Shown here: positions 36,115 to 45,667 of the stretch, piece by piece
How positions within the stretch are numbered: the stretch's first letter is position 1
How the letters are laid out: the number at the start of each line of letters is the position of its first letter
Made by a program: the position numbers and the translations under genes
Assembly (NCBI RefSeq): GCF_900580865.1
Contig: NZ_UTBZ01000001.1
Location: 186,001-250,000, forward strand
Direction of reading: 5' to 3'
DNA: 64,000 nucleotides
Source of the DNA: Pseudomonas viridiflava
GTDB lineage: Bacteria > Pseudomonadota > Gammaproteobacteria > Pseudomonadales > Pseudomonadaceae
Notes under the pieces: generated by a model
What the model saw: the letters and a program-made list of their open reading frames with translations, nothing else
What the model was told of the DNA's origin: nothing
Databases searched by the model: none

Positions 36115-36453
36115 ATGCCGCACCTCGAAGCCGTAACCACCGCACCAACCCGCGCCGATGTCTGGAACGTCAGCAATGCCCATTGCCTGGCGCAGTATCA
36201 GATTCTCGCCGAGGCTGAGCCGGACTTGCTGGTGCGGGTGCTTAACCTGTTCGCCCTGCAATTCCTCACGCCCGAGCAGGTCAACGTGCAGCGGATGGAC
36301 GACTTGATGTCGATCGACATCGTCATGGGTGGTTTCAGCTGGCATCGCGCGCAAGTGATCGCGGAAAAACTTCGTAACCTGATCAGCGTCTGCTCGGTCA
36401 ACCTGCAAAACGCCGACAGCGCTTGGGATGCGCCGGCACAAGCGGCCGGCTGA
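36115..36453 (+). CDS. Small ACT-domain protein
   Basis: A 112-residue protein whose central part follows the ACT pattern: LAEAEPDLLVRVLNLFALQF, then PEQVNVQRMDDLMSIDIVMG, ending ISVCSVNL, similar in layout to the small regulatory subunit of acetolactate synthase. ACT domains bind amino acids. There is no partner catalytic subunit beside it. The 126-base divergent space to the Lrp-type gene includes GGAG shortly before its ATG. Role unknown; amino-acid sensing is the likeliest. Confidence 0.68.
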   Translation: MPHLEAVTTAPTRADVWNVSNAHCLAQYQILAEAEPDLLVRVLNLFALQFLTPEQVNVQRMDDLMSIDIVMGGFSWHRAQVIAEKLRNLISVCSVNLQNADSAWDAPAQAAG

Positions 36454-36545
36454 CAAATCCGGCAACGGCTTCGTCGGGTAGTGGCCCAACGGTCTGCGGG
36501 GCCGCGACTATCCTTTTGCGCACTGTCGCTCAAAAGGAAGCCCGC

Positions 36546-38330
36546 ATGTCCGTTCAACTTGCCACTCAGGACCGCTGGCTGGAACTCAACGAGGTGCTGC
36601 GTGAACTGGTCGCCCAAGGCTTTATCTGCCAGGACTCGGCGGAGCAGGCACTGAATGCCCGCCGCCGCCACGCCGCCCACGGCCAGATGCATCCGCTGGA
36701 ATTCATCGCCAGCCAGCAACTGGACGATCTCAGCCGGCCAGGCAAACACCTCGACCTGGAAAGTCTGACCCTGTGGCTGGCGCAACAGGCCGGTCAGCCG
36801 TATCTGCGTATCGATCCGTTGAAAATCAATGTCGCCGCGATCACGCCGTTGATGTCTTACGCCTTTGCGCAACGGCACAAGATCCTCGCCGTAGCGGTGG
36901 ACCGTGACGCGGTGACCGTCGCCAGCGGCCAGCCTTATGTCACCGGCTGGGAGGCCGATCTCACCCATGTATTGAAACTGCCGATCAAGCGAGTGGTGGC
37001 CAATCCGGCGGATATCCAGCGTTTCAGCGTCGAGTTCTTCCGCTTGGCCAAATCGGTCAGCGGCGCCAGCAATGCCGACGCCCAGGGCGGTAACCTCGGC
37101 AACTTCGAACAACTGCTCAACCTCGGCGCCAGCGATCAGGAGCCGGACGCCAACGACGCGCACATCGTCAACATCGTCGACTGGCTGTTCCAGTACGCCT
37201 TCCAGCAGCGCGCCAGCGATATCCACATCGAACCCCGCCGCGAGCAAGGCACCGTGCGTTTTCGCATCGACGGCGTATTGCACAACGTCTATCAATTTCC
37301 GCCGCAGGTGACCATGGCAATTGTCAGTCGCCTGAAAAGCCTCGGGCGCATGAACGTCGCCGAGAAGCGCAAACCCCAGGATGGCCGGGTCAAGACCAAG
37401 ACCCCGGACGGCGGCGAAGTCGAGCTGCGCCTTTCAACGCTGCCCACCGCGTTCGGCGAAAAAATGGTCATGCGGATTTTCGACCCGGAAGTGCTGCTCA
37501 AGGATTTCGACCAGTTAGGTTTCAGTGCCGATGACCTGCGCCGCTGGCAGGACATGACCCGCCAGCCCAACGGCATCATTCTGGTCACCGGGCCGACCGG
37601 TTCGGGCAAGACCACCACGCTGTACACCACGCTGAAAAAGCTGGCGACCCCAGAGGTCAACCTCTGCACCATCGAAGACCCGATCGAAATGGTCGAGCCG
37701 GCGTTCAACCAGATGCAGGTACAGCACAACATTGACCTGAGCTTCGCCGCCGGTGTGCGTGCACTGATGCGGCAAGACCCGGACATCATCATGATCGGCG
37801 AGATCCGTGATCTGGAAACCGCTGAAATGGCGATTCAGGCGGCGCTCACCGGGCACTTGGTGCTGTCGACGCTGCACACCAACGACGCCCCCAGCGCGAT
37901 CAGCCGTTTGCTCGAACTCGGCGTGCCGCATTACCTGATCAAAGCCACCGTGCTCGGGGTCATGGCCCAGCGTTTGGTGCGCACATTGTGTCCGCATTGC
38001 AAGGCGCCGCTGACGCTCGAAGACGAAGACTGGCAAACCTTGACCCGCCCGTGGCAGGCGCCGCTGCCGGGCAACGCGCAACGTGCCATCGGTTGCGTGG
38101 AATGCCGCGACACCGGCTATCGCGGCCGCGCCGGGGTCTACGAAATCATGCAATTGAGCGACAGCCTCAAAGCCTTCATCACCCCGGACACCGACCTCAC
38201 CGCCATTCGGCGGCAGGCGTTCAAGGAAGGCATGCGCAGCCTGCGCCTGTCCGGCGCGCAGAAAGTTGCAGCAGGACTGACGACAGTCGAGGAAGTGCTG
38301 CGGGTGACGCCGCAGAGCGAGCAGAAATAA
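36546..38330 (+). CDS. GspE/PulE/PilB-type secretion ATPase, orphan
   Basis: A 594-residue hexameric traffic ATPase of type II secretion or type IV pilus systems. An N-terminal GspE-N-like domain is followed by the ASDIHIEPR motif, Walker A GPTGSGKT at 349-356, the Asp box (LCTIEDPIE), Walker B IMIGEIRDLETAE, the His box (GHLVLSTLHTNDAPSA) and a zinc site with four cysteines (CPHC and CVEC). ATG 36546 follows AAGGAA. No other secretin, pseudopilin or platform gene is in the window, so the partner system is elsewhere. Confidence 0.9.
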   Translation: MSVQLATQDRWLELNEVLRELVAQGFICQDSAEQALNARRRHAAHGQMHPLEFIASQQLDDLSRPGKHLDLESLTLWLAQQAGQPYLRIDPLKINVAAITPLMSYAFAQRHKILAVAVDRDAVTVASGQPYVTGWEADLTHVLKLPIKRVVANPADIQRFSVEFFRLAKSVSGASNADAQGGNLGNFEQLLNLGASDQEPDANDAHIVNIVDWLFQYAFQQRASDIHIEPRREQGTVRFRIDGVLHNVYQFPPQVTMAIVSRLKSLGRMNVAEKRKPQDGRVKTKTPDGGEVELRLSTLPTAFGEKMVMRIFDPEVLLKDFDQLGFSADDLRRWQDMTRQPNGIILVTGPTGSGKTTTLYTTLKKLATPEVNLCTIEDPIEMVEPAFNQMQVQHNIDLSFAAGVRALMRQDPDIIMIGEIRDLETAEMAIQAALTGHLVLSTLHTNDAPSAISRLLELGVPHYLIKATVLGVMAQRLVRTLCPHCKAPLTLEDEDWQTLTRPWQAPLPGNAQRAIGCVECRDTGYRGRAGVYEIMQLSDSLKAFITPDTDLTAIRRQAFKEGMRSLRLSGAQKVAAGLTTVEEVLRVTPQSEQK

Positions 38331-38399
38331 GCCGCCACGGAACCGGATCGGGGAAATGGCGATCCAACGCCTCAGTTAACCCCCAGGAGTCATCTCATC

Positions 38400-38717
38400 A
38401 TGCGTCTCAAACTTGCTGTCGCCACTCTGGCCTTGCTGTCCCTTCCCGTTGGTTCGGCCATGGCGGACAGCTTTTGGCGTAACGTCATCTCGTCCGGTGC
38501 CACCACCGGTTCGACCTACCTGACCTTCAAGGATCACAAGCTGGTCATCGCCGCGCAGGACGATGCCGGCAGTTTCGTTGCCAGCGACGGCGGCATCCGT
38601 GGCCCGTATCTGGAAGCGGCGATGCAGAAAGTCCGCGCCGACAATCCGGGCCTGCAGGCGACCGATATGGAGTTGGCCAACGCGATTCTGGCGAAGAACG
38701 CCGTGGCTTCCGAGTAA
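38400..38717 (+). CDS. Exported DUF2388 protein
   Basis: A 105-residue protein with a signal peptide (residues 1-22, ending AMA) followed by DSFWRNVISSGATTGSTYLT, the conserved start of the DUF2388 family, which is mostly known from pseudomonads. Function unknown; expected to be periplasmic. It lies 69 bases after the ATPase gene on the same strand and is followed by its own terminator. Confidence 0.85.
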   Translation: MRLKLAVATLALLSLPVGSAMADSFWRNVISSGATTGSTYLTFKDHKLVIAAQDDAGSFVASDGGIRGPYLEAAMQKVRADNPGLQATDMELANAILAKNAVASE

Positions 38718-38732
38718 ACCGTTCGCTAACAG

Positions 38733-38765
38733 AAATGCCGCTCATATGAGCGGCATTTTTTTGCC
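38733..38765 (+). terminator. Terminator after the DUF2388 gene
   Basis: AATGCCGCTCAT and ATGAGCGGCATT form a self-complementary stem with a T run after it. Confidence 0.92.
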
Positions 38766-38788
38766 TGGATTTCAGTCCCACCCCATAA

Positions 38789-38885
38789 CCCTGTGGGAGC
38801 GAGCCTGCTCGCGAAAGCAATCTTTCACTCAACATTTTCGGTCACTGAATCACCGCTTTCGCGAGCAGGCTCGCTCCCACGGGGG
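38789..38885. repeat. REP doublet 8
   Basis: GTGGGAGCGAGCCTGCTCGC followed by CGCGAGCAGGCTCGCTCCCA; the arms extend to GAAAGC and GCTTTC. Between the DUF2388 terminator and the gcvP stop. Confidence 0.92.
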
Positions 38886-38905
38886 ACGGTGTACCACCAG
38901 AGAGT

Positions 38906-41779
38906 TCAGCGGTAATCATCCACCGGGACGCAGGCGCAGAACAGGTTGCGATCGCCATAGACATTGTCGACCCGATTCACCGCCGGCCAATACTTGTGCG
39001 CTTTGGTATGCGCATCCGGGGCAATGCCCTGCTCGATGCTGTACGGCCGCTCCCAAATCCCGGTGACATCCGCCAGGGTATGCGGCGCCCGTTTCAGCGG
39101 GTTGTCCTCGGCCGGCCAGTTGCCGTTCTGCACTTCGGTGATTTCTGCACGAATGCTCAGCATCGCACCGATAAAGCGATCCAGTTCAGCCTTGGATTCA
39201 CTCTCGGTCGGCTCGACCATCAAGGTGCCCGGCACCGGGAAGGACATGGTCGGCGCATGGAAACCGTAATCCATCAAACGCTTGGCTACGTCCTCTTCGC
39301 TGATACCGGTCAGCGCCTTCAATGGCCGCAGATCGAGAATGCATTCGTGGGCCACGCGCCCGTTGCGCCCGGTATACAGCACCGGGAACGCGCCGGATAA
39401 ATGCTGCGCCAGGTAATTCGCCGCCAGAATCGCCACCTCGCTGGCGTCCGCCAATTGCGGCCCCATCATGGCGATGTACATCCAGCTGATCGGCAATATG
39501 CTTGCGCTGCCCCATGGCGCCGCGCTGACGGCGCCGTTCTGCGCCAACGGCCCATCGATTGGCACCACCGGATGATTGGCGACGAACGGCGCCAGATGCG
39601 CGCGAATGCCGATCGGCCCCATGCCCGGGCCGCCACCGCCGTGGGGAATGCAGAAGGTTTTGTGCAAATTCATGTGCGAGACGTCGGCACCAATGTCCGC
39701 CGGCCGCGCCAGCCCGACCTGCGCATTGAGATTGGCGCCGTCCATGTACACCTGACCGCCGTGTTTGTGGATAACTTCGCAGATCTCGCTGATGCCCTCC
39801 TCGTACACACCGTGAGTCGACGGATAGGTTGCCATCAGGCACGACAACTTATCCCCAGCCTCGGCGGCTTTCGACTTCAAATCTTCCAGGTCGACGTTGC
39901 CGGCCTCGTCGCACTCGACGATCACCACACGCATCCCGGCCATTTGCGCTGAGGCCGGGTTGGTACCGTGAGCCGAGGACGGAATCAGGCAGATATCCCG
40001 CGCGCCCTGCTGTCGGCTCTCGTGATATTTGCGGATCGCCAGCAGCCCGGCGTATTCGCCCTGGGCGCCGGAGTTGGGCTGCATGCAGATCGCATCGAAC
40101 CCGGTGATTGCGCAGAGCCAGCGCTCCAGTTCTTCGATCATCAAGGTGTAACCAACTGCCTGCTCACGCGGCACGAACGGATGCAGGTTGGCGAATTGCG
40201 GCCAGGTGATCGGGATCATTTCGCTGGTGGCGTTGAGTTTCATCGTGCACGAGCCCAATGGGATCATCGACTGGTTAAGCGCGAGATCCTTGTTCTCCAG
40301 TTGTTTGAGATAGCGCAGCATCTCGGTTTCGCTGTGATGAGCGTTGAATACCGGATGGCGCAGATAAGGCGTCTTGCGCTGAAGGTTGTCGGGGATGCCG
40401 GAAACCAGTACTTCGGCGTCGAGATCGTCGACGTTCAGCCCGTGATCGGCACCGAGCAGTACATCGAACAGTTTCGCCACGGTGCGTTCATCGCAGGTCT
40501 CATCGAGACTCAGCCCGACCCGCCCACGCCCGAGAATCCTCAGGTTGATCTGTGCAGCCTGGGCGCTCTCGATAATCGCCGTTTGCGCACCGCCGACGTC
40601 CAGCGTCAGCGTGTCGAAGAACTGCGCATTGATCCGGTTGATCCCTTTGCGCTCAAGTCCCGCCGCCAGAATGCAGGTCAGCCTGTGCACACGCTGGGCG
40701 ATGCGCTTCAAGCCTTCCGGGCCGTGATAGACCGCGTAGAAACTGGCGATGTTGGCCAGCAGGACTTGTGCGGTGCAGATGTTCGAATTGGCCTTCTCAC
40801 GACGAATATGTTGCTCACGGGTTTGCAGGGCCATGCGCAATGCGACGTTACCCCGCGCGTCCTTTGATACGCCGATGATCCGCCCCGGAATCGCCCGTTT
40901 GTATTCCTCCCGACTGGCAAAGAACGCCGCGTGCGGCCCGCCATAACCCATCGGCACGCCAAAACGCTGAGAGGAACCGAACACCACATCGGCGCCCAGC
41001 TCACCCGGCGGCGTCAGCAACAGCAGACTCAACAAATCCGTAGCGACACAGGCCAGCGCCTGTTGCGCATGCAGGTGATCGATTAGCGGACGCAGATCGC
41101 GAATCTCGCCGTGGGTGTCGGGATACTGCAGCAGTGCGCCGAACACCTGATGTTGTTTCAAGTTATCCACAGCGTCGATGATCAGCTCGAAACCGAAGCC
41201 TTCGGCGCGGGTCTGCACCACGGAAATGGTTTGCGGGTGGCAGTTCTCATCGACGAAAAACAGATTGCTCTTCGACTTCGCCACACGCTTGGCCAACGCC
41301 ATGGCTTCGGCCGCCGCCGTGGCTTCATCGAGCAGCGAGGCGTTGGCCAGTTCGAGGCCGGTGAGGTCGATGGTCAGTTGCTGGAAATTCAGCAACGCTT
41401 CGAGCCGGCCTTGAGCGATCTCCGGTTGATAGGGCGTGTACGCGGTGTACCAGCCGGGATTTTCCAGCACGTTGCGCAAAATGACAGTGGGCGTGAGCGT
41501 GCCGTGATAGCCCATGCCGATCAGGCTGGTCCAGACCTGGTTCTGCTCGGCGTAACCCCGCAGTTTGGCCAGTGCGGCTTGTTCATCCAGCGCCGCTGGC
41601 AAATCCAGTGCGCGATTGAAGCGAATGCCCGGCGGCACGGTCTGCTCGATCAGTTCGGCCCGACTGCCGAGGCCGAGACTGTCGAGCATCGCTTGTTGCT
41701 CGGCGGCATCCGGGCCGAGGTGGCGGCGCAGGAAGGCATCGGGATCGCGTAACTGGCTCAGGGACGGCAACTGGGACAT
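38906..41779 (-). CDS. gcvP: Glycine dehydrogenase (decarboxylating), P-protein
   Basis: A 957-residue PLP enzyme that decarboxylates glycine and passes the aminomethyl group to the lipoyl arm of GcvH. Both homologous halves are fused in one chain, as in proteobacteria. The PLP lysine lies in [18 protein letters not shown] in the C-terminal half; the N-terminal half carries [13 protein letters not shown] and [14 protein letters not shown]. It is separated from gcvH by 252 bases containing a terminator and a REP doublet. Confidence 0.97.
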   Translation of the reverse strand: MSQLPSLSQLRDPDAFLRRHLGPDAAEQQAMLDSLGLGSRAELIEQTVPPGIRFNRALDLPAALDEQAALAKLRGYAEQNQVWTSLIGMGYHGTLTPTVILRNVLENPGWYTAYTPYQPEIAQGRLEALLNFQQLTIDLTGLELANASLLDEATAAAEAMALAKRVAKSKSNLFFVDENCHPQTISVVQTRAEGFGFELIIDAVDNLKQHQVFGALLQYPDTHGEIRDLRPLIDHLHAQQALACVATDLLSLLLLTPPGELGADVVFGSSQRFGVPMGYGGPHAAFFASREEYKRAIPGRIIGVSKDARGNVALRMALQTREQHIRREKANSNICTAQVLLANIASFYAVYHGPEGLKRIAQRVHRLTCILAAGLERKGINRINAQFFDTLTLDVGGAQTAIIESAQAAQINLRILGRGRVGLSLDETCDERTVAKLFDVLLGADHGLNVDDLDAEVLVSGIPDNLQRKTPYLRHPVFNAHHSETEMLRYLKQLENKDLALNQSMIPLGSCTMKLNATSEMIPITWPQFANLHPFVPREQAVGYTLMIEELERWLCAITGFDAICMQPNSGAQGEYAGLLAIRKYHESRQQGARDICLIPSSAHGTNPASAQMAGMRVVIVECDEAGNVDLEDLKSKAAEAGDKLSCLMATYPSTHGVYEEGISEICEVIHKHGGQVYMDGANLNAQVGLARPADIGADVSHMNLHKTFCIPHGGGGPGMGPIGIRAHLAPFVANHPVVPIDGPLAQNGAVSAAPWGSASILPISWMYIAMMGPQLADASEVAILAANYLAQHLSGAFPVLYTGRNGRVAHECILDLRPLKALTGISEEDVAKRLMDYGFHAPTMSFPVPGTLMVEPTESESKAELDRFIGAMLSIRAEITEVQNGNWPAEDNPLKRAPHTLADVTGIWERPYSIEQGIAPDAHTKAHKYWPAVNRVDNVYGDRNLFCACVPVDDYR

Positions 41780-41877
41780 GACGGGCTCTCTCTTGGCTGG
41801 CGCTCGGCGTCAATGCAACACGGTCAAACCAGCATAGCAGCCCACATCGCCGCCAATTTTCAGAGCAACCCCTTTCC

Positions 41878-41974
41878 CCTTGTGGGAGCGAGCCTGCTCG
41901 CGAATGCGGTGTGTCAGTCAATTCAAATGTTTCTGACAGACCGCATTCGCGAGCAGGCTCGCTCCCACAGGGGG
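41878..41974. repeat. REP doublet 9, extended palindrome
   Basis: GTGGGAGCGAGCCTGCTCGC and its inverted copy; complementarity continues through AATGCGGT/ACCGCATT-like arms and TGTCAG/CTGACA. It lies between gcvH and gcvP within a block of genes on the same strand. Confidence 0.92.
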
Positions 41975-41988
41975 AAATCATCGTGCAT

Positions 41989-42013
41989 AAAAAAGCCCCG
42001 ACAGGTCGGGGCT
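41989..42013 (-). terminator. Terminator after gcvH
   Basis: On the minus strand AGCCCCGA and TCGGGGCT pair, followed by a T run (TTTTTTATG). It would reduce transcription from gcvTH into gcvP. Confidence 0.85.
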
Positions 42014-42031
42014 TTGGGTATTGCTTAGAGC

Positions 42032-42415
42032 TTACTCGCCGATAGCAGCCTTATACGCCGCAGCATCCAGCAGCTTGTCCAGCTCAGCCTTGTCGCTTGG
42101 CTTGAGCTTGAAGATCCACGCGCCGTACGGGTCGGAGTTCAACAGTTCCGGCGAACCGCCCAGTTCTTCGTTGATTGCGATGACTTCACCGCTGATCGGC
42201 GAATAGATGTCGGAAGCAGCTTTCACCGATTCAACGACGCCAGCCTGATCTTCAGCGGCGAACACCTTGCCCACTTCAGTCAGCTCGACAAACACCACAT
42301 CGCCCAGCGCTTCCTGCGCGTGATCGCTGATGCCCACGGTGACGGTGCCGTCGGCTTCCAGACGTGCCCATTCATGACTTTCGGCAAAACGCAGTTCAGC
42401 GGGGATATTACTCAT
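42032..42415 (-). CDS. gcvH: Glycine cleavage system H protein
   Basis: A 127-residue lipoyl carrier. K65 in [10 protein letters not shown] is the lipoylated lysine. ATG 42415 starts the usual [10 protein letters not shown] sequence with GAGGA upstream; the frame extending to 42448 is not needed. It shuttles the aminomethyl group from GcvP to GcvT. It lies 48 bases after gcvT. Confidence 0.96.
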   Translation of the reverse strand: MSNIPAELRFAESHEWARLEADGTVTVGISDHAQEALGDVVFVELTEVGKVFAAEDQAGVVESVKAASDIYSPISGEVIAINEELGGSPELLNSDPYGAWIFKLKPSDKAELDKLLDAAAYKAAIGE

Positions 42416-42463
42416 CTTCGGTGTCCTCGGAATTGGTTCAGCGGTCATGCCCGCCGGAAAAGG

Positions 42464-43546
42464 TTAGATCAAAGTTTTGCCATGGCGTACGAACGTCGGT
42501 TTGACCACCCGTACCGGGTACCACTTGCCACGGATTTCCACTTCGGCGCGGTCGGCGGTGGCCATCGGAACACGCGCCAGGGCAATCGATTTGCTTAGCG
42601 TAGGAGAGAAACTACCACTGGTGATCTCCCCTTCGCCAACATCGGCGATACGAACCACTTGATGAGCACGCAAAACACCGCGTTCTTCCAGCACCAGGCC
42701 GACCAGTTTGTGTGCAACGCCGGCGGCTTTTTCCGCTTCCAGCGCGGCGCGGCCGATGAACTGGCGCGTGGCCGGCTCCCAGGCAATGCTCCAGGCCATG
42801 TTTGACGCCAGCGGCGACACGTCCTGATGAATGTCCTGACCGTAGAGGTTCATTCCGGCTTCGACCCGCAGGGTGTCGCGGGCACCGAGGCCGATCGGGG
42901 AAATTCCGGCACCGACCAGATCGTTGAAGAAACCCGGCGCCTGACTGGCCGGCAGGCAGATTTCCAGGCCATCTTCACCGGTATAACCGGTACGCGCGAT
43001 GAACCAGTCACCGTCGGTGTAGCCTTCGAAGGGTTTGAGGTGCTGGATCAGCGTGGCGCGGGACTGGGTCACCAGTTCGGCAATCTTGTGCCGGGCCTGC
43101 GGGCCTTGAATGGCGAGCATCGCCAGTTCGGCGCGTTCGTGCAGTTGCACGTCGTAAGCGCCGCGCTGCGCGTTCATCCAGGCCAGATCCTGATCGCGGG
43201 TGGAAGCGTTGAACACCAGTCGATAAGCGTCGTCGAGGCGGTAGACGATCATGTCGTCGACGATGCCGCCACGCTCGTTGAGCATAGTGCTGTACAACGC
43301 ACGGCCGGGGCGGTGCAGACGATCAACGTCATTGGCCAGCAAATGCTGCAGCCAGGCCTTGGCCTGGGGGCCAGTAACATCGATCACGGTCATGTGGGAT
43401 ACATCGAACACCCCGCAATCGCGGCGCACTTCGTGATGCTCCTCGACCTGCGAGCCGTAATGCAGGGGCATGTCCCAACCGCCAAAATCGACCATCTTCG
43501 CGCCGAGGGCGAGATGCAGGTCATACAGAGGCGTACGCTGTCCCAT
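42464..43546 (-). CDS. gcvT: Aminomethyltransferase, T-protein of the glycine cleavage system
   Basis: A 360-residue folate enzyme that releases ammonia from the aminomethyl-lipoyl arm and makes 5,10-methylene-tetrahydrofolate. Typical segments: PLYDLHLALGAKMVDFGGWD, VFDVSHMTVIDVTG, and GYTGEDGLEI. Start ATG 43546 follows GGAAGGAG. The 156 bases upstream should hold the gcvTH promoter. Confidence 0.95.
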   Translation of the reverse strand: MGQRTPLYDLHLALGAKMVDFGGWDMPLHYGSQVEEHHEVRRDCGVFDVSHMTVIDVTGPQAKAWLQHLLANDVDRLHRPGRALYSTMLNERGGIVDDMIVYRLDDAYRLVFNASTRDQDLAWMNAQRGAYDVQLHERAELAMLAIQGPQARHKIAELVTQSRATLIQHLKPFEGYTDGDWFIARTGYTGEDGLEICLPASQAPGFFNDLVGAGISPIGLGARDTLRVEAGMNLYGQDIHQDVSPLASNMAWSIAWEPATRQFIGRAALEAEKAAGVAHKLVGLVLEERGVLRAHQVVRIADVGEGEITSGSFSPTLSKSIALARVPMATADRAEVEIRGKWYPVRVVKPTFVRHGKTLI

Positions 43547-43702
43547 GGGTTTCTCCTTCCGGGCGTGGCGAAGGTGCGGACAGTCGCTGCACAGCGTGAA
43601 AGCCTTGTAATAGAAGGCTTTCAGCCAATCTCAGCGAAAAGATCTGTCAGACGAACCGCACCGAATGCCGCGCATTGTAGCCGCATGATTCAGGACTCAC
43701 TA

Positions 43703-45319
43703 CTAAGTGTTTCGATGGGCGGAGCGGCGAATCAGGCCGATAACCGGTAACAGTCCGACCAGCACCAGGGTCAGCGCCGGCAGAGACGCCCGCGCCCATT
43801 CGCCTTCGCTGGTCATTTCAAAGATGCGTACGGCCAGCGTATCCCAGCCAAACGGGCGCATCAGCAGGGTCGCGGGCATTTCCTTGAGCACATCGACGAA
43901 CACCAGCAACGCCGCGCTCAGCGTGCCGGGCAGCAACAACGGCAGATACACTTTGAAAAACAGTCGCGGCCCACTGACACCCAGGCTACGTGCCGCTTCA
44001 GGCAAAGATGGCCGTATACGCGCCAGACTGCTTTCCAATGGTCCATAAGCCACGGCCACGAAGCGCACCAGGTAAGCCATCAGCAATGCCGCCAGACTGC
44101 CGAGCAGCAACGGCTTACCGGTACCACCCAGCCAGGCGGAGAGCGGAATCACCAGCTCGCGATCCAGATAACTGAACGCCAGCATGATCGACACCGCCAG
44201 CACCGAACCCGGCAAGGCGTAGCCAAGATTGGCCAGGCCAACGCCGGAGTTGATCGCCTGCGTGGGTGCCAAGCGCCGGGCAAACGCCAGCAGCAACGCA
44301 ACGCTTACGGTAATCAGCGCCGCCATGCCGCCCAGATACAAGGTGTGCATGATCAGCCCGGCGTAGCGCTCATCGAGATCGAACCGCCCGCGCTGCCAAA
44401 ACCAGACAATCAATTGCAGCACCGGAATGACGAAGGCGCAGGCGAACACCAGGCCGCACCAGCTCATCGCCGCAAAGGCCTTGAACCCGCGCAGGTGATA
44501 CAGCGCTTTCACCCGCGGGCGTTCGTTACTCGCTCGATTCGCCCCGCGCGCACGGCGCTCGCCGTACAGCACCAGCATCACCACCAGCAGCAACAGGCTG
44601 GCCAGTTGCGCTGCACTCGGCAGGCTGAAGAAGCCGTACCAGGTTTTGTAAATTGCAGTGGTGAAGGTGTCAAAGTTGAACACCGACACCGCGCCAAAAT
44701 CCGCCAGGGTTTCCATCAGCGCCAGCGCCACACCCGCACCGATAGCCGGCCGCGCCATCGGCAACGCCACCCGCCAGAAGGCCTGCCAGGGTGATTGCCC
44801 GAGCACCCGCGCCGCTTCCATCAGGCCCTTGCCCTGTGCGAGGAATGCGGTGCGTGCCAGCAGGTAAACGTAGGGATAGAAGACCAGCACCAGCACGATG
44901 ATCACCCCGCCGGTGGAGCGCACGCGCGGCAGACGCAGGCCTGTGCCGAACCATTCCCTGAGCAGTGTCTGCACCGGGCCGGCGAAGTCGAGCAGGCCGA
45001 CGAAGACGAACGCCAGCACGTACGCGGGGATGGCGAAGGGCAGCATCAGCGCCCAGTCCAGCCAGCGCCGACCGGGAAATTCGCAGAGGCTGGTGAGCCA
45101 GGCCAGGCTGACACCGAGCAGCGTTACGCCGACACCGACGCCAACGACCAGCGTCAGGGTGTTGCCCAGTAGGCGCGGCATCTGGGTTTCCCACAGGTGC
45201 GCCCAGATTTGCTGATCAATGGTCTGCCAGGACAGCAGCAGAACGCTCAGGGGCAACAGCACCAGCGCGGCGATGGCGAAGACGATGGGGTACCAGCGGC
45301 GTTGGGCGGGGTGGGCCAC
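43703..45319 (-). CDS. Ferric iron ABC transporter permease (FbpB type)
   Basis: A 538-residue inner-membrane permease with two fused halves and about 12 transmembrane segments. EAA loops occur in both halves (MEAARVLGQSPWQAFWRVAL and LPEAARSLGVSGPRLFFKV). It belongs to the FbpB/SfuB group importing Fe3+ delivered by the periplasmic protein encoded upstream. No ATPase gene is adjacent, so one encoded elsewhere must power it. Element C separates it from its binding-protein gene. Confidence 0.88.
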   Translation of the reverse strand: MAHPAQRRWYPIVFAIAALVLLPLSVLLLSWQTIDQQIWAHLWETQMPRLLGNTLTLVVGVGVGVTLLGVSLAWLTSLCEFPGRRWLDWALMLPFAIPAYVLAFVFVGLLDFAGPVQTLLREWFGTGLRLPRVRSTGGVIIVLVLVFYPYVYLLARTAFLAQGKGLMEAARVLGQSPWQAFWRVALPMARPAIGAGVALALMETLADFGAVSVFNFDTFTTAIYKTWYGFFSLPSAAQLASLLLLVVMLVLYGERRARGANRASNERPRVKALYHLRGFKAFAAMSWCGLVFACAFVIPVLQLIVWFWQRGRFDLDERYAGLIMHTLYLGGMAALITVSVALLLAFARRLAPTQAINSGVGLANLGYALPGSVLAVSIMLAFSYLDRELVIPLSAWLGGTGKPLLLGSLAALLMAYLVRFVAVAYGPLESSLARIRPSLPEAARSLGVSGPRLFFKVYLPLLLPGTLSAALLVFVDVLKEMPATLLMRPFGWDTLAVRIFEMTSEGEWARASLPALTLVLVGLLPVIGLIRRSAHRNT

Positions 45320-45380
45320 TTTTGGGTCTCTGGGGGGATTGGGGTGTTCTTGGATTGGGTATTTCAGGTTGGGATTTTTG

Positions 45381-45631
45381 CCCTCACCCTAACCCTCTCC
45401 CGGAGGGAGAGGGGACTGACCGCGTAGTTTATGGGAATTACGCCGACCTGAAACATCGAGCCGAACTCAGGATTTAAATTCAACATAGATCGGCTCCCTC
45501 ACCCGGTGGGAGAGGGGACTGACCGAGGCGCTCGTTCAAGCTACATCGACCTGAGATATCGAGTTGAACTCAGGATTTGAATCCAACACAGATCGGCTCC
45601 CTCTCCCTCCGGGAGAGGGCTGGGGTGAGGG
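45381..45631. repeat. Palindromic MITE-like element C with internal duplication
   Basis: The left end is CCCTCACCCTAACCCTCTCC and the right end its inverted copy. Between them lie two direct copies of a unit of about 100 bases: 45415-45513 and 45514-45618, each running ACTGACCG, CGACCTGA, GAACTCAGGATTT, AGATCGGCTCCCTC. The unit matches the inner arms of elements A and B. It occupies most of the 348-base gap between two genes of one iron-transport operon. Confidence 0.87.
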
Positions 45632-45667
45632 CAGCGATCTAAAGTGAACAGTGTTATCGGAACAGAC

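Noticed and set aside
43547..43702. Glycine riboswitch before gcvT
   Set aside because: The minus-strand leader lacks the tandem glycine-aptamer cores; nothing there matches the conserved sequence well enough.
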